Source: a virus
Strand: one strand, 5' to 3'
IMG/VR virus record: IMGVR_UViG_3300038701_002263
Span: 1 to 37,630 of that record
DNA: 37,630 nucleotides
Shown here: piece after piece, positions 7,172-13,323 of the stretch
How positions within the stretch are numbered: position 1 is the stretch's first letter
Layout of the letters: each line of letters opens with the position of its first letter
The notes under the pieces: generated by a model
Databases searched by the model: none
Seen by the model: the letters and a program-made list of their open reading frames with translations, nothing else
Told to the model about the DNA's origin: nothing
Program-made: the position numbers and the translations under genes

Positions 7172-8053
7172 TCAGCCGCCCTTGTTGATCAGTTTTTCCA
7201 GCGCGCCGGCGGCCTGCTGGAGCCAGGCGAGGGTGTCGCGGAGTTGTCCGGTGTCGGCACCGGCCAGCGGGTTCTTTTTCCGCGCGGCCCAGGCGGCCAG
7301 CTTTTCCGCGATTTCCGCCGCCTGGTCGTGGAAGCCGGCGAAGAGGAGCTGCGCCGGCGGATCGGGCTCCTGCCCTCCGGAGGGCATGCAGTCCTCGAAC
7401 GCCTCCAGCGTCCAGCCGCAGGGGAGGTTGTTGTTTTTCTCCGAGCGCGGCGGGGAGTGCTCGTAACCCGGCAGCATGTTGGCGGCCTTGGGGTTTTCCT
7501 CCCATGTTTTGAGCAGCTTTAAAGCGGCTTTCCACACGCTTTGCAGCGGGTTCTTGCTCTTGTTCGCGGCGAGCGCCTCGGAGATCCAGACCTTGAATTC
7601 GCCGGGGAGCTGGTTCGGGTCTGCGGGCGGTTTGTAGAGATCCGCCGCGAGCGCGCGGCCGGCCAGCAGGTCGCGTTTTTCCACCTCGTCCAGGATGCTC
7701 AGATCGTAGGTGTGCACCTCCTCCGGCGATGCGTCGGGGTGGAGAGATAAAACGGCATTCGCGGCGGCATTGAGCAGATTGTAAACAGTGCGCTTGCAGA
7801 GTCCGTGAGTCGTTGTTGCCCAATGGGTAAAACCGTCTCCCTGCAGGAGTTTCCCGTCTTCGCCCCGCCTAAGTGCAACCGTTGCACTTAGGTGATGGAT
7901 TTCCCGCCCTTTGTGCAAAAGGAGGCCGACGCGGGCGGCGGAGTAGGCCATGGCGCTGGCCTTTTTCCGGAGATCCGGCAGGGCCGTGCCAAGCTGCGCG
8001 TCAATCGGCGCGAGCGGGTTTTCGCTGTCTGTTTTCTGTGGTTTATCAGGCAT
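7172..8053 (-). CDS. DUF3102-like phage protein with helix-turn-helix region
   Basis: 293 aa. SAARVGLLLHKGREI, then GDGFTHWATTTHGLCKRTVYNLLNAAANA (about 38-105) has the layout of DUF3102-like phage proteins, in which a short helical segment precedes a G-x-F/W-x-x-W motif and an HTH. The C-terminal two thirds (TYDLSILDEVEKRDLL, KVWISEALAAN, coiled region AAEIAEKLAAWAARK) are helical and unassigned. A perfect 25-bp palindrome lies in the coding sequence just 5' of the HTH codons. A DNA-binding, perhaps autoregulated, early protein is likely. Confidence 0.6.
   Translation of the reverse strand: MPDKPQKTDSENPLAPIDAQLGTALPDLRKKASAMAYSAARVGLLLHKGREIHHLSATVALRRGEDGKLLQGDGFTHWATTTHGLCKRTVYNLLNAAANAVLSLHPDASPEEVHTYDLSILDEVEKRDLLAGRALAADLYKPPADPNQLPGEFKVWISEALAANKSKNPLQSVWKAALKLLKTWEENPKAANMLPGYEHSPPRSEKNNNLPCGWTLEAFEDCMPSGGQEPDPPAQLLFAGFHDQAAEIAEKLAAWAARKKNPLAGADTGQLRDTLAWLQQAAGALEKLINKGG
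7868..7892. promoter_or_regulatory. Perfect 25-bp palindrome inside the DUF3102-like gene
   Basis: CCTAAGTGCAAC, one central C, then GTTGCACTTAGG: twelve-base arms without mismatch. It encodes LSATVALR in the protein. Such a dyad suits a dimeric regulator or partition-type protein. Binding partner unknown. Confidence 0.6.
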
Positions 8054-8070
8054 GTTTATTCGGTAGTTCT

Positions 8071-8109
8071 GGCCCGGCGGGCGGGGAGTTTGCGTCCGCC
8101 CGCCGGGCC
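8071..8109. other. Strong GC-rich stem-loop between two early genes
   Basis: Arms at 8071-8084 and 8096-8109 (GGCCCGGCGGGCGG and its complement) pair perfectly over 14 bp with an 11-nt loop. There is no T-tract on either strand after the stem, so it is not a standard intrinsic terminator. It could be an mRNA-processing or attenuating hairpin, or a dispersed palindrome. Confidence 0.7.
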
Positions 8110-8115
8110 GTCTGT

Positions 8116-8352
8116 TTAGTGGCGGGATTCCCCGCCGAGGGTTTCCAGCTTCCGCGTGACGCTGCGCAGGGAATCGTGCAGCTCGTGCAGGCGCTCCTTC
8201 TCGCGGTCATCCATCCTGAGGATGCCGCCGATAAACCTCCGTGCCTCAGCGACCGGCAGACCGGCCGTGATGGTGATGATGCGGTTCACCGCCTCCCTCA
8301 CTTGTTCCTGCCCGCCGTGCGGGCCTTTCTTTTTTGGTGTTGGTGCCTCCAT
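8116..8352 (-). CDS. Small hypothetical protein, helical
   Basis: 78 aa from the ATG at 8352 (MEAPTPKKKGPHGG). An in-frame TTG at 8391 would add 13 residues encoded by AT-rich sequence and overlap the upstream gene. The body (EQVREAVNRIITITAGLPVAE, then MDDREKERLHELHDSLRSVT) is two long helices, the second heptad-like. Function unknown; second gene of the leftward operon. Confidence 0.55.
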   Translation of the reverse strand: MEAPTPKKKGPHGGQEQVREAVNRIITITAGLPVAEARRFIGGILRMDDREKERLHELHDSLRSVTRKLETLGGESRH

Positions 8353-8383
8353 ACATTCTATACCCTGAAATTTTTCTTTTCTA

Positions 8384-8599
8384 TTAGTCAATCAACCCGA
8401 TGACGCGGAGTTTTTTCTCCACGTCAGGCATGGAGACGCCGTCACGGATGACGGCGCGGATGGAGTTGACGTGCTTGCCGATGTGATCGGCCAGGCGCTC
8501 AAGGGTCTGAAAGCGGGATGTCAAAACGCGGGCGCGGAACTGTGCCCATTTGACTTGACCGGTCGGACTGTTTTTTGGTTTGCTTGTGGTTGTGGCCAT
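8384..8599 (-). CDS. Ner/Cro-like small DNA-binding protein
   Basis: 71 aa. A basic N-terminus is followed by TLERLADHIGKHVNSIRAVI and a C-terminal helix (PDVEKKLRVIGLID), the pattern of a small XRE-type helix-turn-helix. It is the first gene of the leftward transposition operon and lies next to the divergent operator, the position of ner in Mu, where the protein turns down early and repressor transcription. The family is inferred from position and size; the HTH is visible. Confidence 0.65.
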   Translation of the reverse strand: MATTTSKPKNSPTGQVKWAQFRARVLTSRFQTLERLADHIGKHVNSIRAVIRDGVSMPDVEKKLRVIGLID

Positions 8600-8634
8600 T
8601 GGCTCAAAAAGTTGAATTTCTTAAATAGCGGGTT

Positions 8635-8672
8635 ATGTTTCTACATTATAAACCTAAATTAGAAACATGCAA
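8635..8672 (-). promoter_or_regulatory. Leftward early promoter embedded in an operator dyad
   Basis: On the minus strand TTGCAT (8667-8672) and a perfect TATAAT (8645-8650) are 16 bp apart, pointing to the transposition operon. An inverted repeat ATGTTTCTA (8635-8643) / TAGAAACAT (8660-8668) brackets the -10 box and covers part of the -35, so a bound dimer would block the promoter. The 8600-8711 gap holds this site, a further TTTCTTAAAT near 8617-8626 and no gene. Confidence 0.65.
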
Positions 8673-8711
8673 CCGAATAATCACATTTTGCTAAATTTTT
8701 TTATCCACCTC

Positions 8712-9134
8712 ATGAACACGAACACCGGGCGCGATGAAGACGCCGAAATTCTGCGCCAGCAGAAAGAACTCCTCAACACCGTGCGCGCGGTGACCGGCTG
8801 GTCGACGGAGCGCATCGCCACCGAGGTGGCGGCCAGTGCGTCCACCCTGCAAAAGGCGGCGCATCAGAAATTCAGCGCCGGCCTGACACGCTCCCTGCAG
8901 CGTCTCCTAAAAGAGGGAACCGCCGCGCCGCCGCGCACGTCTCCCGTGATCACTCTCCAGGATGAACCCGATCCGGACGGCGAGGCGGTTTTCCGTGCCG
9001 AGTACATTCTGGAGCACGGCACCGAGGCGGAGCGCCGCCTCCTGCTCGCCGTCCTGCAGGTGCTGTGGGATGAGATGAGCGACCGCATCCGCGCCGCCCG
9101 TAAAACAACTAACTACGAAAGGGAGGAATCCTAA
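8712..9134 (+). CDS. Putative phage repressor, HTH protein
   Basis: 140 aa from ATG 8712; an ATG at 8667 would lie inside the operator and add residues encoded by AT-rich DNA. GWSTERIATEVAASASTLQK followed by LTRSLQRLLKEG is an XRE/CI-type helix-turn-helix (about residues 22-60). The acidic C-terminal part (FRAEYILEHGTEAERRLLLAVL) could dimerise. It is divergent from the Ner-like gene across the operator, which is the place of the c repressor. Identity as the lysogeny repressor is inferred. Confidence 0.55.
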   Translation: MNTNTGRDEDAEILRQQKELLNTVRAVTGWSTERIATEVAASASTLQKAAHQKFSAGLTRSLQRLLKEGTAAPPRTSPVITLQDEPDPDGEAVFRAEYILEHGTEAERRLLLAVLQVLWDEMSDRIRAARKTTNYEREES

Positions 9135-9136
9135 CC

Positions 9137-9451
9137 ATGAACGAAAATAAAACACTCATCTACGCGCTGGTTTTAATCCTGGGTATCGCGGGCATCCTCC
9201 TCGGAGGCCACATGGCGGCGGAGAAGAACAGGGACGCCGCGCTGATCATCAATGCGGAAGACCGCGAAAAGCTCACGAGCAAGGCGCGGGAGCGCACAAA
9301 CGAGCGGGCCATGGCGGAGCAGGAAAAAACAAGGCGCAAGCTGGAGCAGCAGGCAATTGATGCCGGGATGATGACGCCCGAGGAGGCGCGCATCCGCGCG
9401 GAGATCCGCGCCATGGAGGAGCGTCTCACTGAGGAGATCCGCGACCGATGA
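9137..9451 (+). CDS. Small membrane protein with coiled-coil tail
   Basis: 104 aa. One N-terminal transmembrane segment (IYALVLILGIAGILLGGHMA, about 8-27) is followed by a highly charged helix with heptad character (RERTNERAMAEQEKTRRKLE, EIRAMEERLTEEIRDR). A GGGAGG element lies 10-16 nt upstream of the ATG, one of the few Shine-Dalgarno-like sites here. It sits in the repressor operon, where superinfection-exclusion proteins are common, but no specific family is recognised. Confidence 0.55.
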   Translation: MNENKTLIYALVLILGIAGILLGGHMAAEKNRDAALIINAEDREKLTSKARERTNERAMAEQEKTRRKLEQQAIDAGMMTPEEARIRAEIRAMEERLTEEIRDR

Positions 9452-9483
9452 TTTAGAAATCCGCATTTGACAGATTTCTAAAT
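9451..9483 (+). promoter_or_regulatory. Second TTAGAAA-type operator overlapping a possible promoter
   Basis: ATTTAGAAAT (9451-9460) and ATTTCTAAAT (9474-9483) form a perfect 10-bp inverted repeat with a 13-nt spacer. The half-site resembles that of the 8635-8668 operator (TAGAAA). A consensus TTGACA (9467-9472) lies between the arms, with a weak TTATTG 18 bp further. This suggests a repressible promoter for the genes from 9504 to DnaB. Confidence 0.6.
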
Positions 9484-9503
9484 TAGATTCTTATTGCAGG
9501 CGC

Positions 9504-9839
9504 ATGTCCGCGCTTGCAGAGTCCAGGGAAAAACCAGAACAGTTCGAGCTGCCGTTCGATCTGGAGGCATTGGCGGCGTCGGGTCTGGAGACGGAGCTCA
9601 AGGTCACGCGCCTGCCGGACGGCAGCGCCCGGGTCACGCCCCGCGTCGTCAAGCGGGAGACCGCCCGCGAGCGCACCGTCAGCATCGAGACCGCCCGCCG
9701 CCGTCTCGGCTATGAGAACCGGTCAAGCGTTTACTATTTGATACAGGTCGGCATCCTCGACGCCTATCAGCCGCGCAAGGGCTGCAAGTATCGCGTGCTT
9801 GAGGAGAGTGTCAGGAAAGCGGAAGGGAGGCGGGTGTGA
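9504..9839 (+). CDS. Excisionase-like (MerR/HTH_17-type) DNA-binding protein
   Basis: 111 aa. The C-terminal half, TVSIETARRRLGYENRSSVYYLIQVGILDAYQ, followed by GCKYRVLEESVR, matches the HTH_17/excisionase layout (winged helix with a tyrosine-containing recognition helix and a K/R-x-hydrophobic strand). The N-terminal part is acidic to neutral and unassigned. With no tyrosine integrase in the window, a regulatory rather than recombination role seems more likely. The stop overlaps the GTG of the next gene (GTGA). Confidence 0.6.
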   Translation: MSALAESREKPEQFELPFDLEALAASGLETELKVTRLPDGSARVTPRVVKRETARERTVSIETARRRLGYENRSSVYYLIQVGILDAYQPRKGCKYRVLEESVRKAEGRRV

Positions 9840-10270
9840 GAGAGGATGCAACCGGCACAGAAAAGCGCGTCTGCGAGGACATCGCAAAGCGGCAGGCTTT
9901 GGGGCGCGCGAAATACGGCGCCACGGTGGAGGAGAATCCGCTCAGCCTGAGGGACTGGCTGCAGCACGCCTATGAGGAAACGCTCGACAAGGCGATCTAC
10001 CTGCGGCGGGCGATTGAGAAGTTGGACGCACAAGCACAGGAGCGGGACGCTGAATTGTTAAGTGATTTAGATGAACTCTACCAGAGCCGCGCCGGAATAC
10101 AGCATCGCGCGACGTGGGGAGGCAGTTATGAAATCGAATCTGCCGCCGCCGGCGAACTCCAACAAGTGTCGCAACATATTTTCGAGAAGTGCCTGGAACT
10201 TCTCGAAATCCGCCGACAAAGCAAGTTGGACGCACAACCTCAGGAGCGGGACGCTCCTGCCACGTTATGA
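9836..10270 (+). CDS. MazG-like/phage pyrophosphohydrolase-like protein interrupted by REP repeats
   Basis: 144 aa from a GTG. The N-terminal 65 residues (DIAKRQALGRAKYGATVEEN, then LSLRDWLQHAYEETLDKAIYLRRAIEKL) match small phage proteins with the MazG-like pattern R-x-x-x-G-x-x-x-Y-G ... W-x-x-H-x-x-E-E-x-x-D. From residue 63 the sequence contains two REP-derived segments (LDAQAQERDA and LDAQPQERDAPATL) exactly 68 codons apart, so the ancestral gene probably ended near residue 62. Nucleotide-pool hydrolysis is possible but unproven. It ends in an ATGA overlap with the next gene. Confidence 0.5.
   Translation: MREDATGTEKRVCEDIAKRQALGRAKYGATVEENPLSLRDWLQHAYEETLDKAIYLRRAIEKLDAQAQERDAELLSDLDELYQSRAGIQHRATWGGSYEIESAAAGELQQVSQHIFEKCLELLEIRRQSKLDAQPQERDAPATL
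10021..10255 (+). repeat. Pair of 31-bp direct repeats containing REP half-palindromes
   Basis: 10021-10051 and 10225-10255 are identical except for three consecutive bases (GCA/CCT). Each contains TTGGACGCACAA and CAGGAGCGGGACGCT. The second copy continues into the full palindrome with GCCAC (to 10263). Offset is 204 bp, a multiple of three, so both are read in the same frame. Confidence 0.85.
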
Positions 10271-10413
10271 GTGACGCAGCAAAGGGATTCATCATTGGTA
10301 TGGCGGTATCTTCAGCCATCGACGGGCACTGGCAGGCGGCCTTCTGGCAACTGGCGTGGTTTGTGATCTTCTCCGCGTGGGTTGCACTGGATAAGGGGGA
10401 AAGCGATGAGTGA
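10267..10413 (+). CDS. Very small membrane protein
   Basis: 48 aa, MSDAAKGFIIGMAVSSAIDG then HWQAAFWQLAWFVIFSAWVA: two short hydrophobic segments with an acidic C-terminus (KGESDE). ATG overlaps the previous stop (ATGA), and its own stop overlaps the DnaB gene start region, so it is coupled on both sides. No function recognised. Confidence 0.5.
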   Translation: MSDAAKGFIIGMAVSSAIDGHWQAAFWQLAWFVIFSAWVALDKGESDE

Positions 10414-11767
10414 CGTGACCAAATCCCTGCCTTGTTCCCGTGACGCGGAGATGGGGGTTTTATCCTGCATGCTGCTGGAGCCGGGCACCGTCATCGGGGA
10501 GGTCGTCCTGCTGCTGCGGGAGGAGGATTTTCACATGCCCTACGCGCGGACGATTTTCGCGCTGTTAGTGTCCATGGATGCGGAGGGCATCCCGGTCGAT
10601 GCGGTGACACTGCAGGAGACACTGATAAAGCGCAAGCTCATGGACAAGGCCGGCGGGCCGACGATGATCGCCGAGATCCTGTCCTTTGTGCCGGATGCCG
10701 GACACGCGGAATTTTACTGCGGCATCGTGAAGGAAAAAAGCGTCCTGCGCCATGTCATCGAGCTGACGCAGGAATTCACCGGGCGCGGCTATGATGCCGG
10801 GGAAAATTACGGCGAGCTGCTGGACGATCTGGAGGCCAGCGTCCTGGCCATCCGCGACGGGCACGCCGCGCGGGACGGGGAAAAAGATCTGCGCGCCAGC
10901 GTCCTGGCCGCCGTGGAGAAGATCGAGATGATGATCGAGAGCAAGGGCGCGGTGCTCGGCCTGCCGACAGGGTTCCGGGACTTCGACCGCAGCACCGGCG
11001 GACTGACAGGCGGGCAGATGGTCGTCATCGCCGCGCGCCCGGGCATGGGGAAAACCTCCTTTGCCATGAACATCGCGGAAAACGTGGCCTGTGATCAGGG
11101 GAAGCCGGTCGGTGTCTTCTCCCTGGAGATGGGCACCGACGAGCTGGTGCAGCGCCTGCTATTCTCCCGCGCCCGCGTGGACGCCTCCCGCGTGCGGAAG
11201 GGCATCCTGTCAAAGGGCGACATGCCCCGCCTCATGCACGCCTCCGACGAGCTGGCCAAGGCGCGGCTGCTCATCGACGACACGCCCGGCATCAGCATCC
11301 TGGAACTCCGGGCAAAGGCCCGCCGCATGCAGCGGAAGCACGGCATTGAGATGATCGTCGTCGACTACCTGCAGCTCATGCGCTCCACCTCGAAGAAGGC
11401 CGCCGAAAACCGGCAGGTCGAGGTGTCGGAAATCTCCGCCGGACTCAAGGGCCTGGCCAAGGAGCTCGGCATCCCGCTCATCGTCCTGGCCCAGCTCAAC
11501 CGCAACGCCGAGGGCCGCGCCGGCGGCATCCCCAAGCTCGCCGACCTGCGCGAGTCCGGCAGCATCGAGCAGGATGCCGACATTGTCGGTTTATTGTATC
11601 GTGAGGACTACTACGCCGAGGACGAGGACGAGCGGAAGGAACTGGAGGGCCAGTCCACCCTCATCGTAGCCAAACACCGGAACGGCCCCGTCGGCGAGAT
11701 CCCGCTCACCTTCCAGCCGGGATGTTTGCGGTTTTCGGATCGGGCTTTGGGGGAACGCCAAACATGA
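10406..11767 (+). CDS. dnaB: DnaB-type replicative DNA helicase
   Basis: 453 aa, the full length usual for DnaB. The N-terminal domain (DAEMGVLSCMLLEP, then ADDFHMPYARTIF-like EEDFHMPYARTIF) is followed by a RecA-type core: GLPTGFRDFDRSTGGLTGGQ, Walker A ARPGMGKTS (about 210-218), FSLEM, Walker B VVDYLQLM and LRESGSIEQDAD, FQPGCLRF. It unwinds DNA 5'-3' as a hexamer at the fork. The start ATG is preferred over an in-frame upstream TTG because it abuts the coupled small ORF. Mu recruits host DnaB, so a phage-borne copy is notable. No primase or loader gene is evident nearby. Confidence 0.93.
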   Translation: MSDVTKSLPCSRDAEMGVLSCMLLEPGTVIGEVVLLLREEDFHMPYARTIFALLVSMDAEGIPVDAVTLQETLIKRKLMDKAGGPTMIAEILSFVPDAGHAEFYCGIVKEKSVLRHVIELTQEFTGRGYDAGENYGELLDDLEASVLAIRDGHAARDGEKDLRASVLAAVEKIEMMIESKGAVLGLPTGFRDFDRSTGGLTGGQMVVIAARPGMGKTSFAMNIAENVACDQGKPVGVFSLEMGTDELVQRLLFSRARVDASRVRKGILSKGDMPRLMHASDELAKARLLIDDTPGISILELRAKARRMQRKHGIEMIVVDYLQLMRSTSKKAAENRQVEVSEISAGLKGLAKELGIPLIVLAQLNRNAEGRAGGIPKLADLRESGSIEQDADIVGLLYREDYYAEDEDERKELEGQSTLIVAKHRNGPVGEIPLTFQPGCLRFSDRALGERQT

Positions 11768-11809
11768 GTCCCCCCATACCGAGGGCGCGGCTCGCAACAC
11801 CACAAAACA

Positions 11810-12130
11810 ATGATGAAATCGAAAGTAAACAAACTCGCAGCGGGGTATGGGTTGATCTCCATAATCTTGTTCTGCGTTGGTTGCAGCGAAATCCCGATTA
11901 AATCGGGCATAGTTGCCCAGAAAACATACATTCCCGACACCAGTTCGGTCGATATGGGATTCACATCCGGCGGCAACGTCTCGTTCACACCTAGCGGATC
12001 GTCGGAACAATGGTTGTTGATGGTTCGTGACGGAGACGGGCTTCGGGCGATACAGACCAGTTCCGAACGTTGGGCGACGATTGCGGAGGGCGACACTATC
12101 CGCTTTCGGGGCAAAAGACACATTGATTAG
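11810..12130 (+). CDS. Small lipoprotein, probable moron
   Basis: 106 aa. N-terminal KSKVNKLAAGYGLISIILF is followed by CVGC-S, a type II signal peptide with lipobox (Cys25). The mature part (GSSEQWLLMVRDGDGLRAIQ, then WATIAEGDTIRF) is beta-rich and typical of small phage or host surface lipoproteins. Base composition is less GC-rich than the neighbours, which suggests separate acquisition. Expressed from a prophage it could alter the envelope or exclude related phages; that is inference. Confidence 0.6.
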   Translation: MMKSKVNKLAAGYGLISIILFCVGCSEIPIKSGIVAQKTYIPDTSSVDMGFTSGGNVSFTPSGSSEQWLLMVRDGDGLRAIQTSSERWATIAEGDTIRFRGKRHID

Positions 12131-12143
12131 CAGAGCGATTTAG

Positions 12144-12449
12144 CGCACCCCTTGGATCATTGAAAACGTAGTTGGCGCACCGCTACACAATCCTGTCACG
12201 ATCTGCGGTTCCGCTTTCGGGTTGGGCGTGAGGCGTCACAGATGGTTTGAAAGCAATATCTGGCTATGGCCGACCGAATGCCGCCACGACCTGCAACCGG
12301 AACCCATCGACGTGACTGGAACGGGGGGATTTGTTGAGGGGCGGGTGAGAACGGACGGTGGCGGTGGGAACTCCCGAAAGCCGCGAAACATTGCGGAGGC
12401 GAGAGAAGCAATGGGGATCGACTGGATGTCTCCCGGATGTACATGGTAA
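12144..12449 (+). pseudogene. Remnant of a phage-type DNA cytosine-5 methyltransferase
   Basis: The frame opens directly after a TAG and reads WIIENVVGAPLHNPVTICG, then FGLGVRRHRWFESNIWLWP, then RKPRNIAEAREAMGIDWM before a stop. These match the ENV motif, the R-R-H-R-x-F-E segment and the C-terminal A-M-G-I-D-W-M block of phage C5 methyltransferases. The AdoMet motif (F-x-G-x-G), the catalytic PCQ loop and the final IPPAYT-like end are all missing, so it cannot be active. It is not closely similar to the intact methyltransferase at 32142. Confidence 0.7.
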
Positions 12450-12495
12450 CAGCGGACACGGCAATACCTGGAATGATGCTGAAGGCTGCTGGGAA

Positions 12496-12711
12496 ATGAC
12501 TCAGGAGGATGTGGACTGGTGGACAAAATACGTTACCGACAATGAGACAGCCGATAAAATGGCTGCGGAATTGATTGCTGATGGGTTAAGTTCCGAAATT
12601 GTTAGGGACGTGCAGGAGTCTGCGGTGGACGGGGACATGGAAGATCACGGGCCACAAAGGATCGCCTCGCTTAAGGAGCTTGCAGAAGCAAAAACGAACG
12701 GCAGAGACTAA
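12496..12711 (+). CDS. Small acidic hypothetical protein
   Basis: 71 aa, MTQEDVDWWTKYVTDNETAD then KMAAELIADGLSSEIVRDVQ, ending KELAEAKTNGRD. Helical, acidic, no family recognised. A longer in-frame start at 12358 lies inside the methyltransferase remnant and is less likely. GGGAA stands just upstream of the ATG. Composition is less GC-rich than phage core genes, as in the rest of this accessory patch. Confidence 0.45.
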   Translation: MTQEDVDWWTKYVTDNETADKMAAELIADGLSSEIVRDVQESAVDGDMEDHGPQRIASLKELAEAKTNGRD

Positions 12712-12737
12712 ATCTCACCCCCTCGGGAAACTCCCCC

Positions 12738-12759
12738 CCCGGTCAAAGGCATGACCGGG
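12738..12759. other. Stem-loop before the 12804 gene
   Basis: CCCGGTCA / TGACCGGG arms with a 6-nt loop (AAGGCA). No T-tract follows. It lies in the 92-bp gap between two small accessory genes and may affect mRNA stability or readthrough. Confidence 0.5.
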
Positions 12760-12803
12760 CGGAAACACCTTTCGCCGATACCGCTGAGAGCGCGGGTGAA
12801 AAA

Positions 12804-13121
12804 ATGACTACTTACGAAATCACCATCCGCACCACCACCGAACACGCTTCCGCTATGCGCGGATCTGGAATGACTGCCGCCGGAACCTACCTCCGTTACG
12901 ACGGCGAGAAGTTTTGCGAAGGCTCGTTCGATGTCGTAACTTGGGATGACGAGAGCGACGCCCGCGCCGCCTTCGACTGCTTCGCCGACGATGACGACTT
13001 CGCCCCCGGACTCGAAATGGTTCTGACGCGGGAAATCTACGACGAAGAAACCGACGAATCCGAAACGGAGGAAATCCTCATCAAAGCCCTGTATAACGCC
13101 ACTTACTGCGACAAAGACTAA
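12804..13121 (+). CDS. Small, strongly acidic hypothetical protein
   Basis: 105 aa. A strand-like start (TTYEITIRTTTEHASAM) and a central YLRYDGEKFCEGSFDVVTWD precede very acidic segments (FADDDDFAPGLEM, YDEETDESETEEIL). The charge would suit a DNA-mimic or anti-defence protein, but nothing specific is recognised. It is the last gene before the strong terminator and is preceded by GGGTGAAAAA. Confidence 0.5.
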   Translation: MTTYEITIRTTTEHASAMRGSGMTAAGTYLRYDGEKFCEGSFDVVTWDDESDARAAFDCFADDDDFAPGLEMVLTREIYDEETDESETEEILIKALYNATYCDKD

Positions 13122-13151
13122 ACCACTCTCGCCCCTCCGGGGCAATTCGGG

Positions 13152-13184
13152 CCGTCGTCTCCTTCGGGGGGCGGCGGTTTTTTT
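13152..13184 (+). terminator. Strong intrinsic terminator with UUCG loop
   Basis: An 11-bp stem (CCGTCGTCTCC / GGGGGCGGCGG, including G-U pairs) closes a TTCG tetraloop and is followed by seven T. It ends the rightward early/accessory transcript before the late lysis-head operon. A smaller GCCCC-TCC-GGGGC hairpin precedes it at about 13130-13142. Confidence 0.88.
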
Positions 13185-13323
13185 GTGCCCGCAGTTGCAA
13201 AAATCCCCATTCAGAGCGATTGATTAAACGCGGTTCAAAGGGGTAAAAATCCGATTTTTGCGCGGGATTCGCGGGCTGTGCGGGCTGCGCTTTTGCGGTG
13301 GTCAGGACGTGGTTTGTTGCCGC
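13185..13323 (+). promoter_or_regulatory. Candidate late-promoter region
   Basis: This non-coding stretch separates the terminator from the late genes. It contains a palindrome AAAAATC-C-GATTTTT (13245-13259) and AGCGATTGATTAAAC followed by GCGGTTC (about 13215-13237), which resembles AGCGATTTAAACCGGTTC upstream of the portal gene. No good sigma70 -35/-10 pair is visible, consistent with an activated late promoter of the Mor/C type, but this is inference. Confidence 0.4.

Noticed and set aside
8353-8391. TTGACT ... TATAGAAT as a promoter for the 8116-8352 gene
   Set aside because: Spacing between the boxes is 23 bp, too long for sigma70, and the gene is inside an operon.
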